Position numbers and translations under genes: made by a program. Under the pieces are notes generated by a model that was given only the letters and a program-made list of their open reading frames with translations, was not told the origin of the DNA and searched no databases. From a candidate division KSB1 bacterium (GTDB taxonomy: Bacteria; Zhuqueibacterota; Zhuqueibacteria; Zhuqueibacterales; Zhuqueibacteraceae), in the NCBI GenBank assembly GCA_034506255.1, contig JAPDPX010000009.1:62001-126000 (forward strand): a stretch of 64,000 nucleotides of DNA, read 5' to 3'. Below are positions 8,772 through 16,973 of this stretch, one piece after another; the first letter of the stretch is position 1; every line of letters starts with the position of its first letter.

Positions 8772-9500
8772 CTATTTCCTGCCAACCAGATAGCCGGCGC
8801 CAAACCCCACGGCCGCGCTCAGAGCGTTGCCGGGTGTGAATTTGAACCAGTGACTGACGACTTCCTTGCGGTATTTTTTGTCCAGCTCCAGATATTCCGC
8901 CATGAGGTTGTCGTAGGTGCTGCGCAGACTGTCGGCCTTCAAAGTGAGTGCTTGAATTTGAACATCCTTCTCCGCGGCTGTTTGCTGCCAGTTGGTGATC
9001 GTGCTGTCTTTCAGGGCGACTTCGCGCTGGCGCTTGTCCAACTCGGTTTTGATTTCGGCCACTTCGGCGCCGAAGAAACGCGGGGCGAGCAGTGCGTGCA
9101 CGCCGTCCGGCCGGGTGGCTTCCCAAAACTGGCCGGCCCAATGCGGAAAAGCCCGATCGAGTTCATGATTGACCTCGGTTGCCGTCCACAATTTGTCCAG
9201 GCGGGCCAGGGCGCGGCGATATTCTTTTTCCAAATTTGCCAGTTGCCGCGCCAATTCTTCGCGCGCGGCTGCCAGCTCGGCTTCGCGCCGGCGGGAATCG
9301 GCAATGACCGCGTCCAGGCTGTCGGCATAGCGTTGCAACGCTGCATCCTTGCGCTGCAGCTCTTCGAGCTTTCGAGTTTGCGCCTGCAGTTTGGCCCGTG
9401 TATCCCGCAGCGAATTCCAAATGCTCCACACGACCGCCAGTCCCACCAGCACCACTGCGACGGTGATGAGCCAGGCCAGCACGCCTTTGCGCTCAGCCAT
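8772..9500 (-). CDS. Membrane-anchored coiled-coil protein, spanin-like layout
   Basis: A 242-residue protein of unknown family. It has one N-terminal membrane helix (residues 8-28, VLAWLITVAVVLVGLAVVW), a long charged coiled coil at about 30-105, a central non-helical segment, a second coiled coil at about 145-205, and a Gly/Ala-rich C-terminal segment (SAAVGFGAGYLVGRK) that could insert in a membrane. A strong GGAGG lies six bases before the ATG. Its start overlaps the end of the preceding 79-residue gene by 8 bases, so they are co-translated. The topology resembles Rz-type inner-membrane spanins but it is longer. Function is inference from layout and neighbours. Confidence 0.6.
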   Translation of the reverse strand: MAERKGVLAWLITVAVVLVGLAVVWSIWNSLRDTRAKLQAQTRKLEELQRKDAALQRYADSLDAVIADSRRREAELAAAREELARQLANLEKEYRRALARLDKLWTATEVNHELDRAFPHWAGQFWEATRPDGVHALLAPRFFGAEVAEIKTELDKRQREVALKDSTITNWQQTAAEKDVQIQALTLKADSLRSTYDNLMAEYLELDKKYRKEVVSHWFKFTPGNALSAAVGFGAGYLVGRK

Positions 9501-9732
9501 GCTTCACCTCCAGGCGGTTGCCGTGTTTTTGAATGCCCAATTTTTGGGCAAATTCCTCCACCACGGAATCCTCCCCGGCCAGCAGGCGGTAGGACACGGC
9601 GAAGCCCTGCGCCTCCGCATCGAACAATTCGATCTCCGTCTGCCGGCTTTCGACTTCGAGGATGAGCTGGCGGATCACCCATTTGGCGCCACGCGCCAGC
9701 TTGGCAGTTTCCTCACGGTTGTGTTCAGTCAT
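9493..9732 (-). CDS. Small hypothetical protein in the muramidase operon
   Basis: A 79-residue charged soluble protein (MTEHNREETAKLARGAKW to KHGNRLEVKHG) that I do not recognise. I chose ATG 9732 over 9747 because GGAGG sits four bases before it. It lies between the muramidase and the coiled-coil membrane protein and overlaps the latter by 8 bases, so the three are probably one transcript. Confidence 0.6.
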   Translation of the reverse strand: MTEHNREETAKLARGAKWVIRQLILEVESRQTEIELFDAEAQGFAVSYRLLAGEDSVVEEFAQKLGIQKHGNRLEVKHG

Positions 9733-9820
9733 ATTGCCTCCGTTCACTGGGGTGGAAGATGGGTGGGTGCCGATGGCCGCTGCACCATTTCGGTTGCCGC
9801 GCCCCCGCCGGCCGGTTCAC

Positions 9821-10798
9821 TCAACCCAGCAGCAGGCGAAACTCCTTGAACCAGGTCGCCAGACTTTCGTGATAGAAATGCGAGGCATAGCCGGGACCGT
9901 TGTAGAAGCGCGACAGGATGTGAAAATCAGCCTCGCCGGGATGTCTTTTGGCCACGACCTCGCGGCGCTGTGCCAGAAAACGTGCGACAAACAGAACCTG
10001 TTCCGCCAGCGGGCTGATGAACATGGCGGCGGCCGAGGGCGCGCCCACGCGCCAATAATTCTCTCCCATGATCTGGCCCAGACCAAAACTCATCGCGCGG
10101 TGGCGCAGCTCGCGGAAAGCGGTTTGCGGCTCCTGCTGGTTGAAGCGGGAGAGATAATGCTGCTCGAAGCGCGGCCGCACCACGCCGCTGGTTTCCTGCT
10201 TGATGATGGCCAGAATCCACTCCGGCACGAGGTCGAAGCCCTGCTCACTGCGCACCCGTTGAATCGCGGCATTGACCAGCGTGCCGTAGCGCTCGAGAAT
10301 TTCCTGGCAGGTGAGAAACTGCCCGCGATGCAGGCCATTGAGATGAAACAGCGCCTCTTCGAAATCGCCGCACATGACAGTTCCGGTTGCGATCATGTGC
10401 AGTGCGGTTTGCAGCATCTTCTCCAGCGTGGCAAAGGTCAGGCGCGTGTCGGGAATCGCCACGATGTTTTTGCTTGCCGTCTGCCAGGTGCAGTCATAGC
10501 ACAGCATGCTGCGCTGCAGGTTGGGATTCAAACCCTGCTCGAATTGGAATTGTGCCACGGCGCGATTGGTGCCGCGGCCGAAATCGCCGTCAATCACAAA
10601 AGCGCCGGCGGTGCTGGTGGAATAGCCCAGAAAGATCAGCAGGCGCTGCACCGCCTTGATCGAGGCTTCGCCTGCGGATTCCCGGCTCAGGGCCGTGTCA
10701 GCGGATTCCAGCCGGCGCAGATCGTTTCTCCACTCCGCCGGGCTGCCTTCTGGCAGGGTGAGAATGCGCGCGATACGCGGATCATCGATAATGCTCAT
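9821..10798 (-). CDS. Peptidoglycan-binding N-acetylmuramidase-like protein
   Basis: A 325-residue protein without a signal peptide. Residues ~40-95 form a PG_binding_1-type repeat (AVQRLLIFLGYS, DGDFGRGTNRAVAQFQ). The C-terminal half carries N-acetylmuramidase (DUF3380-like) features: IIKQETSGVVRPRFEQHYLSRF with a likely catalytic glutamate in QETSG, then SFGLGQIMGENYW and SRFYNGPGYASHFYH. Phage endolysins often combine these domains and lack a signal peptide. A GGAG site precedes the ATG. It heads a three-gene minus-strand set. It could be a domesticated lysis gene or a cell-wall remodelling enzyme. Confidence 0.78.
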   Translation of the reverse strand: MSIIDDPRIARILTLPEGSPAEWRNDLRRLESADTALSRESAGEASIKAVQRLLIFLGYSTSTAGAFVIDGDFGRGTNRAVAQFQFEQGLNPNLQRSMLCYDCTWQTASKNIVAIPDTRLTFATLEKMLQTALHMIATGTVMCGDFEEALFHLNGLHRGQFLTCQEILERYGTLVNAAIQRVRSEQGFDLVPEWILAIIKQETSGVVRPRFEQHYLSRFNQQEPQTAFRELRHRAMSFGLGQIMGENYWRVGAPSAAAMFISPLAEQVLFVARFLAQRREVVAKRHPGEADFHILSRFYNGPGYASHFYHESLATWFKEFRLLLG

Positions 10799-10915
10799 GA
10801 TTATTTTCTCCGGGTTGAGAGTGAATTCCGCCGTGGCAGCAGGGTGGCGCCGTGCGCCGGGCCGGCCGGATGAACGGAATGGGCGGCGCTGGGCCTGATG
10901 TCGGGAAGCCCCGCC

Positions 10916-12175
10916 TCAGGCAGCCGCCTCCGGTGTGACTTCGGTTTCGAGCGCAAACTGTGGCGGGTGCAGCTCGGCGGCATTTTGATGAATCTTGGCG
11001 ACGGCGCGCACGATGTCTTCCATGTCCGCCTCGGTGCCCAGCAGGACATTTTGCGCCAGCCACACCGCCTCTTCATTGCAGGCATGCTCGCACACCGGCA
11101 AATGCAGGCTGGCGTAATCGCGCTCGGCAATCCAGGGATACTCGCGCGGATCCAGGGCGAAGAGCGGCTCACGGTACAGCGGGGAATAGCCCTTGTAGGC
11201 GGGAATGCCCTCGGCCTGCAGCGCCTGGAGAAATTTTTCGCGTGGCAGATTGCCGAAAGCTTCGGCGTCATAGCGAAAGATGTAGAGGTGGCGGGCGTGG
11301 CGCGTGACATGAGGGTGCACCAGCAGCGGCCGGATGCCGGGAATTTCACACAGCCGCTGATCGAGATGGTGCGCATTGCGGTCGCGCACCTGCATGTCCT
11401 GCTCGATGGTGGCAAATTGCGCCAGCAGCACGGCGGCCGACCAGGCGGTCATGCGCATGTTGGAGCCGAGCACGCGGTGCTCGTACCAGGCACCCTCGCG
11501 CACGCGGCCGCAGTTGTAGTAGGAGAAGCACAGATCCATCAACTCTTTGGAATCCGACACCAGTGCGCCACCCTCACCGGCGGTCATGTTTTTGGAGGAT
11601 TGAAAGGAGAATGAGCCGAGGTCGCCCAGTGCACCCACGCGCCGGCCTTTCCACTCCGCGCCATGCGCCTGCGCGGCATCCTCGATCACTTTCAGGCCGT
11701 GGCGGGCGGCAATTGCAAGGATGCTGTCGAGATCGGCGGGCTGGCCGGCAAGATGCACCGGCATGAGGGCGCGCGTGCGCGGGGTGATCGCGGCCTCGAT
11801 GAGCCGGGAATCGAGATTGTAAGTGTCGGGATCGATATCGACGAAAACCGGGATGGCGTTGGCCATCAACACGGCGGAGGCCGTGGCAATGAACGTGTAG
11901 GGTGGAAGGATGACTTCATCGCCGGCCTTGACACCGCAGGCTTTGAGCGCGACCCACAGGCTGGCGGTGCCATTGCACAGGGCCAGCGCATATTTGGCGT
12001 GCTGGAATTCCGCAAAGCGTTTTTCAAACTCCGCGATATGCGGGCTGCGAATGCCCCACACGCCGCTTTCCCAAGCCTGCTGCAGTGCGGCGGCATGTTC
12101 GGGACGCAGGGTCGGCCATTTCGGAAAGGGTCTGGTGCGCGTCGGCGTGCCGCCGAGCAGGGCAAGATGAGGCAT
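10916..12175 (-). CDS. DegT/DnrJ/EryC1/StrS family PLP-dependent sugar aminotransferase
   Basis: A 419-residue PLP-dependent aminotransferase. It shows GTASLWVALKACG near the N-terminus, VIEDAAQAHGAEWKGRRVGALGDLGSFSFQSSKNMTAGEGG with the Schiff-base lysine in SSKN, and the VLGSNMRMTAWSAAVL motif. Members transfer an amino group to keto-sugars or keto-cyclitols. It follows a Gfo/Idh/MocA oxidoreductase on the same strand; such a dehydrogenase-aminotransferase pair is typical of amino-sugar or aminocyclitol synthesis. No glycosyltransferases are nearby, so the product is unknown. Start MPHLALLGG at 12175 fits the family (LALxGGxP). Confidence 0.9.
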   Translation of the reverse strand: MPHLALLGGTPTRTRPFPKWPTLRPEHAAALQQAWESGVWGIRSPHIAEFEKRFAEFQHAKYALALCNGTASLWVALKACGVKAGDEVILPPYTFIATASAVLMANAIPVFVDIDPDTYNLDSRLIEAAITPRTRALMPVHLAGQPADLDSILAIAARHGLKVIEDAAQAHGAEWKGRRVGALGDLGSFSFQSSKNMTAGEGGALVSDSKELMDLCFSYYNCGRVREGAWYEHRVLGSNMRMTAWSAAVLLAQFATIEQDMQVRDRNAHHLDQRLCEIPGIRPLLVHPHVTRHARHLYIFRYDAEAFGNLPREKFLQALQAEGIPAYKGYSPLYREPLFALDPREYPWIAERDYASLHLPVCEHACNEEAVWLAQNVLLGTEADMEDIVRAVAKIHQNAAELHPPQFALETEVTPEAAA

Positions 12176-12237
12176 GGCGAGAATTAAAAAGAAAGAATGT
12201 GAGGATGATTCAGCAATGAGCCGCCGTGGCACGGTTG

Positions 12238-13197
12238 TCATTGCTTGCCGAGTTTGCGCAGGGCGGTGAGCGCGATCGTCAGCGCGTGGTAGCTGTCTTC
12301 CGGGGTCACCAGCAAGGGCGTGCCGTGGCGCACATGATCGAGAAACTGCCTCATTTGCGCGCGGTAGCCGTCGCCCGTCGGCACCGGCACCAGCTCGCGG
12401 CCGCGGTTGTTTTCCACATGCAGCAGGCCGTCCTCCGCATCGATGGTGATGCGGCCCAGCTCGCCCGAGAAGAGCAGCGCGCGTTCATGGCGATGGTGCA
12501 GCCAACTGCCCTCGACTTCCGCCCGCGCCCCGCCTTTGAAATACAAATGGACGATCGCATGCTGCCAGCCCGCGGGATCCTTGCTGGGCACGGTTTCCGC
12601 CTCCACGCGGGTGGCCCGGCCCAGGCACCACTGCAGGAAGTCGAAATCATGAATCATCAGGTCGAGCACGCAGCCGCCGCTCTGGCTGAAATCGAAAAAC
12701 CAGGAGCTGCGGTCTTCGGCGGTCATCGCGTTCAAGCGGCGGCAGGTGACTTTGTGCAGTGTGCCGATGACGCCGGCACGCAGCAGCTCGCGCGCCTTGG
12801 CGTAGTGTGGAAAGAAGCGCAGCGTGTGCCCCACATAAAGGCAGCCGCTGGACTGGCGCGCGGCGTTGAGCATGGCCTCCGCCTGCCTTTCGGTGCGTGC
12901 CATGGGTTTTTCACAGAAGACATGCCTGCCGGCGGCGAGCGCGGCGATGACATGCTCGTGATGCAGGGCCGTCGGGCTGCTGACCAGGATGACATCAAGG
13001 CCGGGGTGTTTGAGCAGGTCCTGCGTCATCATGGCCTCCCCGCCAAATTCCGCCGCGGCCCTGACAGCGTTGTGCCAGTGACCCGCCGACCACGCCACCA
13101 TCTCGGTGCCGCCCAGTTCGCGCAAAACCTGGGCATGCACGCGCGCCATGCGCCCCGCTCCGACAAAGCCGAAGCGGAGAGGTTTCGTGTCTGGCAT
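12238..13197 (-). CDS. Gfo/Idh/MocA-family NAD(P)-dependent oxidoreductase
   Basis: A 319-residue sugar or cyclitol dehydrogenase. The N-terminal Rossmann motif is GFVGAGRMARVHAQVL, and FCEKPMARTERQAEAM holds the conserved EKP signature. The C-terminal alpha/beta domain contains GGCVLDLMIHDFDFLQW with the conserved histidine. It probably oxidises a hydroxyl to the ketone that the downstream DegT aminotransferase then aminates. The frame opens with a TTG at 13212; the ATG at 13197 gives the usual family start. Confidence 0.9.
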   Translation of the reverse strand: MPDTKPLRFGFVGAGRMARVHAQVLRELGGTEMVAWSAGHWHNAVRAAAEFGGEAMMTQDLLKHPGLDVILVSSPTALHHEHVIAALAAGRHVFCEKPMARTERQAEAMLNAARQSSGCLYVGHTLRFFPHYAKARELLRAGVIGTLHKVTCRRLNAMTAEDRSSWFFDFSQSGGCVLDLMIHDFDFLQWCLGRATRVEAETVPSKDPAGWQHAIVHLYFKGGARAEVEGSWLHHRHERALLFSGELGRITIDAEDGLLHVENNRGRELVPVPTGDGYRAQMRQFLDHVRHGTPLLVTPEDSYHALTIALTALRKLGKQ

Positions 13198-13534
13198 TGT
13201 TGCTGCTGTCAAAAAAACAGGTTCACAACCACCCCAAAGACCAAAGCAAAATATTGCCGGCTCGGTAATCCCTCAGTCACGTGAGCGTGTGCTGTCGCGC
13301 AGGCATTCCTGCCCGCAGACAAGATGCTGCTGCTGACCAGATTTTTACGCTACGTCCCCATGCGTAACGCAGGCATCACCCCGCCCATACCCTCGGGTTT
13401 ATCTGGCCAATGTTGCACCCTGATTGAACCGCGCGGCAGGCATGCCGCATGACGTGCCAATGCCGCGGGATTGGTTGCAACTGTTCCGCCGTTGCGGGAA
13501 CGAATTGCTCGAAAGATCGTCGGGCAGAAGCGCA
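13198..13534. repeat. Intergenic region with GCAGGCAT-type palindromic repeats
   Basis: No gene is seen. GCAGGCATTCCTGC at 13299-13312 is followed by GCAGACAAGATGC at 13315-13327, and GTAACGCAGGCATC lies at 13364-13377. Related palindromes recur at 19631, 23946, 24562 and 63751. The region should also hold the promoter of the Gfo/Idh gene. Confidence 0.55.
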
Positions 13535-14527
13535 TCATTGCGCGGCTGCGCGCCCGCCCAGCGACACGAGCGTGAGATTGCGCCGCAGCGCTTTGTACGC
13601 TCCACCGGCCTCCTCCCGCACCTCCGTCCGGAGCAGATTGCCGATCAGTTCGCGCTCCTGCGGCTCCAATTCCAGGGCAAATCCCGACAGGCACGCCTGC
13701 AATTGCGCCAGAGAGCTGACGCCAACCACCGGGCAGGTGACGGCCGGCGAGGCGCGCAACCAGGCCAGCGCCACATCACTCAGGCTCAAATTGTTCTGCC
13801 TGGCATACTCGGCGAGACGGGCCAGGTCTTCGCTGTATGCCGCCAGCCAACGGCCGATGCGCTCATCGTTGACCGCACGCGAATCTGCCGGCAGCTCCTC
13901 GGTGCCGGCATAGCGGCCGGTCAGCAAGCCCATGGCGAGCGGACGATAAGCCATGACCGCCACGCCCAGCGCGTGTGCCATGGGCAGCACTTCCACCTCG
14001 GCGCCGCGTTCGATCAGGTTGTAGGGAATTTGCAGACAGTCGAATGGCCGCAGATTGGCCTGTGCTGCCACGGCATTCGACAGCACGAACAAATAGGCTG
14101 GGTAGTTGCAACATCCCACCCAGCGCGCCTTGCCCTGCCGGCCCACATGATCCAGCGCGCGCATCACTTCCTCCAAACGCATGCCGGGCTTGGGCCAGTG
14201 AATGAGATACAAATCGAGATAGTCGGTTTGCAGGCGGCGCAGGCTCTCCTCCAGGCTGGAAATGATTGCCTCCGCCTCGAGCCCCTTGTGCACTTTGGAG
14301 GCCAGCACAAAGCGGTGACGCCGGCCCTGCAACAACCGGCCGAGCATTTCTTCGGTGCGGCCGTCGCAATACATCGCCGCGGTGTCGAGAAAATTAATGC
14401 CTTGCTCGAGGCCGTGGCTGAGGATGCGATCGGCTTCCGTCTCGCTGCAACGATCGCCGAACATCATCGTGCCGAGACACATCTCCGAGACCAGCAGGTC
14501 GGTTTTGCCGAAGACGACTTGTTTCAT
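13535..14527 (-). CDS. Aldo/keto reductase
   Basis: A 330-residue NADPH-dependent oxidoreductase of the aldo/keto reductase superfamily. It carries GINFLDTAAMYCDGRTEEMLG (Asp and Tyr of the catalytic tetrad), VLASKVHKG with the lysine, and DLYLIHWPKPG with the histidine, plus the C-terminal cofactor segment VTCPVVGVSSLAQL. ATG 14527 is preceded by CAGGAG; longer upstream frames are not protein-like. The substrate is unknown and the flanking genes are unrelated. Confidence 0.9.
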   Translation of the reverse strand: MKQVVFGKTDLLVSEMCLGTMMFGDRCSETEADRILSHGLEQGINFLDTAAMYCDGRTEEMLGRLLQGRRHRFVLASKVHKGLEAEAIISSLEESLRRLQTDYLDLYLIHWPKPGMRLEEVMRALDHVGRQGKARWVGCCNYPAYLFVLSNAVAAQANLRPFDCLQIPYNLIERGAEVEVLPMAHALGVAVMAYRPLAMGLLTGRYAGTEELPADSRAVNDERIGRWLAAYSEDLARLAEYARQNNLSLSDVALAWLRASPAVTCPVVGVSSLAQLQACLSGFALELEPQERELIGNLLRTEVREEAGGAYKALRRNLTLVSLGGRAAAQ

Positions 14528-14855
14528 CAGGGCTCCTGCGGTCAGCTCCCAAAACGAGAATGCCCCAGCGTGTGGCTGTGGCTGGGGCGTCATGCCCGCG
14601 TTGGATCTGGCTGAAATGATAAAAACGGCGGGCGAGAATAGCAAGCGCCATTTCGCCGAAGCACGGGCGCCGGCGTGCTTTCGAGTTCCTGCTTGATTTT
14701 GTGCGCCACAACCCGCACTATTGCACAACACGCAACGAGCGCCGGGAGGCTGATGGCGCAATGGCATTGCCATTTGAAGGAGAATCCATTCCAATCTTGG
14801 CTGCGCTGAGATTTTGTGACCGCGGGTTTGATTCGAAACAGCATTTGACCTGACC
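14528..14855. other. Divergent intergenic region
   Basis: This separates the aldo/keto reductase from the methyltransferase gene. It must hold both promoters, but I cannot assign convincing boxes. A short palindrome (AATGGCATTGCCATT) lies near 14760-14776. Confidence 0.4.
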
Positions 14856-15800
14856 ATGACTCCACTGGCCTCGGCGATCGCGGCCATGCTTGCGCATCGC
14901 CGACCGTTTTTCGAGACATGCACGGCCTTTCGTCTTTGCCATCATGAGCTGGGCCGGGGCCTGACCATCGACTATTATGACGGCTATCTGTTGTTGATTT
15001 ATTACGCCAATTTCCCCGAACAAAAACTCGCCGGCCTGGCGCACGCCGTGGCTGAAGGTCTGGTGGCGGCCGCCCTGCCGGTGCAGGGCGCGCTGGCCCG
15101 TTTCCGGCCCGACAATCTTTCCCACGCCACTGCCGAGCCGGACCCCGCCCACCCTCGTGCCACCTTGTTGTTCGGGAATGCGCCGCCGCCGCGCTTCACG
15201 ATTCGCGAATATGATCTGCAATTCGTCGTGTCATTCGAGCAAGGCCACAGCACGGGCCTGTTTCTCGATATGAAGCAGGCACGGCAGGAGCTGAAGCAGC
15301 TTCTCGCGCGCGGCGCGCAGGTGCTGAATTTGTTTTCCTACACCGGCGGCTTTTCGATTGCCGCCGCACGTGCCGGTGCCGGCCGCGTCATTGAAGTCGA
15401 CACCAGTGCCAAGTGGCTGCAGTGGGCGCGCGAGAATCAGGTGCTCAATCAAGTCAGCGTGGTGCGCCAGCGCCGCGAGGAGGCCATCCGTTTTCTGCAC
15501 AAACAGAAGGAGGGCTCCTTCGACGTGATCATTTGCGATCCGCCCACCTATGCCACACAAAAGTCCGGCAGCCGTTTCACACTGGAGAAGGGCTATGCCA
15601 GCATGATCCCGGAGTTCTTCCGCGTGCTGCGTGCCGGCGGCCATTTGCTGGCGTGCACGAACTATCACGGGCTTTCTCCCGCGAAGTTCTTCCGTCTGTT
15701 TGGGGAGGTCTTCACTTTGCGGCGGCAAATCTCCAGCAGCGCGGATTTCGCCGGGGATGACTATCTCAAGGTCGGCTGGTTTCAGGCTAAACGTGGTTGA
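14856..15800 (+). CDS. Class I SAM-dependent methyltransferase, RlmI/RlmK-like
   Basis: A 314-residue protein. An N-terminal RlmI-like central domain (RLCHHELGRGLTIDYYDGYLLL) precedes a Rossmann methyltransferase domain with VLNLFSYTGGFSIAAARAGA (SAM motif I), EVDTSAKWLQWARENQ, and the DPPTYATQKSG motif that places it with 23S rRNA m5C/m7G methyltransferases. It lacks the N-terminal PUA domain of RlmI, so target and position are uncertain. Its 3' end overlaps the convergent DUF523 gene by 14 bases. Confidence 0.85.
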   Translation: MTPLASAIAAMLAHRRPFFETCTAFRLCHHELGRGLTIDYYDGYLLLIYYANFPEQKLAGLAHAVAEGLVAAALPVQGALARFRPDNLSHATAEPDPAHPRATLLFGNAPPPRFTIREYDLQFVVSFEQGHSTGLFLDMKQARQELKQLLARGAQVLNLFSYTGGFSIAAARAGAGRVIEVDTSAKWLQWARENQVLNQVSVVRQRREEAIRFLHKQKEGSFDVIICDPPTYATQKSGSRFTLEKGYASMIPEFFRVLRAGGHLLACTNYHGLSPAKFFRLFGEVFTLRRQISSSADFAGDDYLKVGWFQAKRG

Positions 15801-16752
15801 GCAGCATCAGTTCCTTGGGATGCGGATTGAGATAGATTTGCTCCTGCAGATATTCGAGGGTGAATTTGCGCACATAATGCCGCAGCAGGGTGATGGGCAC
15901 GATGAGCGGCAGCAGCCCGGCTTGATAATCTGCAATCGCGGCCTGCAGTTCCTGTTTGTCACGTTCGTCGAGCAGTTTTTTGAGATAGCCGGAGAGGTGA
16001 TACAGCACGTTGGCGTGTTTTTTCGATGAGGCCGGCCGCCGCAACGCGGCGAAGAAGAGTTCGGCGTAGCGCGCCGACAATTCCCCCGGCGGCAGGCTCT
16101 TGGCGCCGGCCACCAGCCGGCCCAGCTCCACCAGGTGTTTTGGGCTGTGGGCCATGATCAAATACTTGTGTTGCGCATGAAAGCGCACCAGCGCATGACG
16201 GCGCAGGGGCCGCTGCTGCAATTGCCGCCAGCGGTAATGGCAAAACACGCGCACGATGAAGTTTTCGCGCAGGCGGGGATCGTTCAACCGGCCCTCCTCC
16301 TCCACGGGCAGCAGGGTCATCTTTTCCAGCAACACCCGTGCGAACAGCCCCGTGCCGGTTTTGGTGGGCACATGATTGTCGTCATAAACCTTCACCCGTT
16401 CCATGCCGCAGGTGGGCGAATCCTTCTTGAGCAGATAGCCGTGCAGTTCGAGTTTTTCCAATTGCGCGACTTTGGCACGGGCATACGCCAGCATGGTCTC
16501 GGTGTAATCGCGGCCGGTTTTGGTGGTGACCAGGCGGGGCGCCTCGGGCTTGCCGATCAGGTGCAGCGATTCCCGCGGCGCGCCCAGCCCGATTTCCATT
16601 TCCGGGCACACCGGAACCCATTCGAAGAATTGCGCCAGGGTGGTGGTGATGTAATGATCCTTTTTGTGGCCGCCGTCGAAGCGCACATTCTGTCCCAGCA
16701 GGCAGGAGCTGATCCCCAGGCGAATTTTTTCGGTAGTGGTTGCGGTGTTCAT
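15787..16752 (-). CDS. DUF523-DUF1722 fusion protein (YbgA-like)
   Basis: A 321-residue protein. The N-terminal DUF523 half has LGISSCLLGQNVRFDGGHKKD, CPEMEIGLGAPRE and KKDSPTCGMERVKVY; its conserved cysteines suggest metal or cluster binding. The C-terminal DUF1722 half contains FHAQHKYLIMAHSPKHLVELG and YLNPHPKELMLLNHV. The family often neighbours photolyase genes, but none is here. The function is unproven. Start MNTATTTEK at 16752. Confidence 0.88.
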   Translation of the reverse strand: MNTATTTEKIRLGISSCLLGQNVRFDGGHKKDHYITTTLAQFFEWVPVCPEMEIGLGAPRESLHLIGKPEAPRLVTTKTGRDYTETMLAYARAKVAQLEKLELHGYLLKKDSPTCGMERVKVYDDNHVPTKTGTGLFARVLLEKMTLLPVEEEGRLNDPRLRENFIVRVFCHYRWRQLQQRPLRRHALVRFHAQHKYLIMAHSPKHLVELGRLVAGAKSLPPGELSARYAELFFAALRRPASSKKHANVLYHLSGYLKKLLDERDKQELQAAIADYQAGLLPLIVPITLLRHYVRKFTLEYLQEQIYLNPHPKELMLLNHV

Positions 16753-16973
16753 AATCGGCCTCCGGCAAGGGTGGCTGCAGGATGCGCTGCCTGGAAGTAA
16801 GCAAAAAATTGTCAGCCGCGCAAGTCGTGCGGCCGCAAAATCCGGCAGCGGGCCAAGGCATTTTGCCAGGTGTCGCAGTCTAATCCTTTGCTTCTGCCAC
16901 GAGCAGGCCACCGCCGGGTATTGCACGGCGATAATTCCGTTTTGACCTTTAAAAAATTCCAAGGAGCGCTCTC

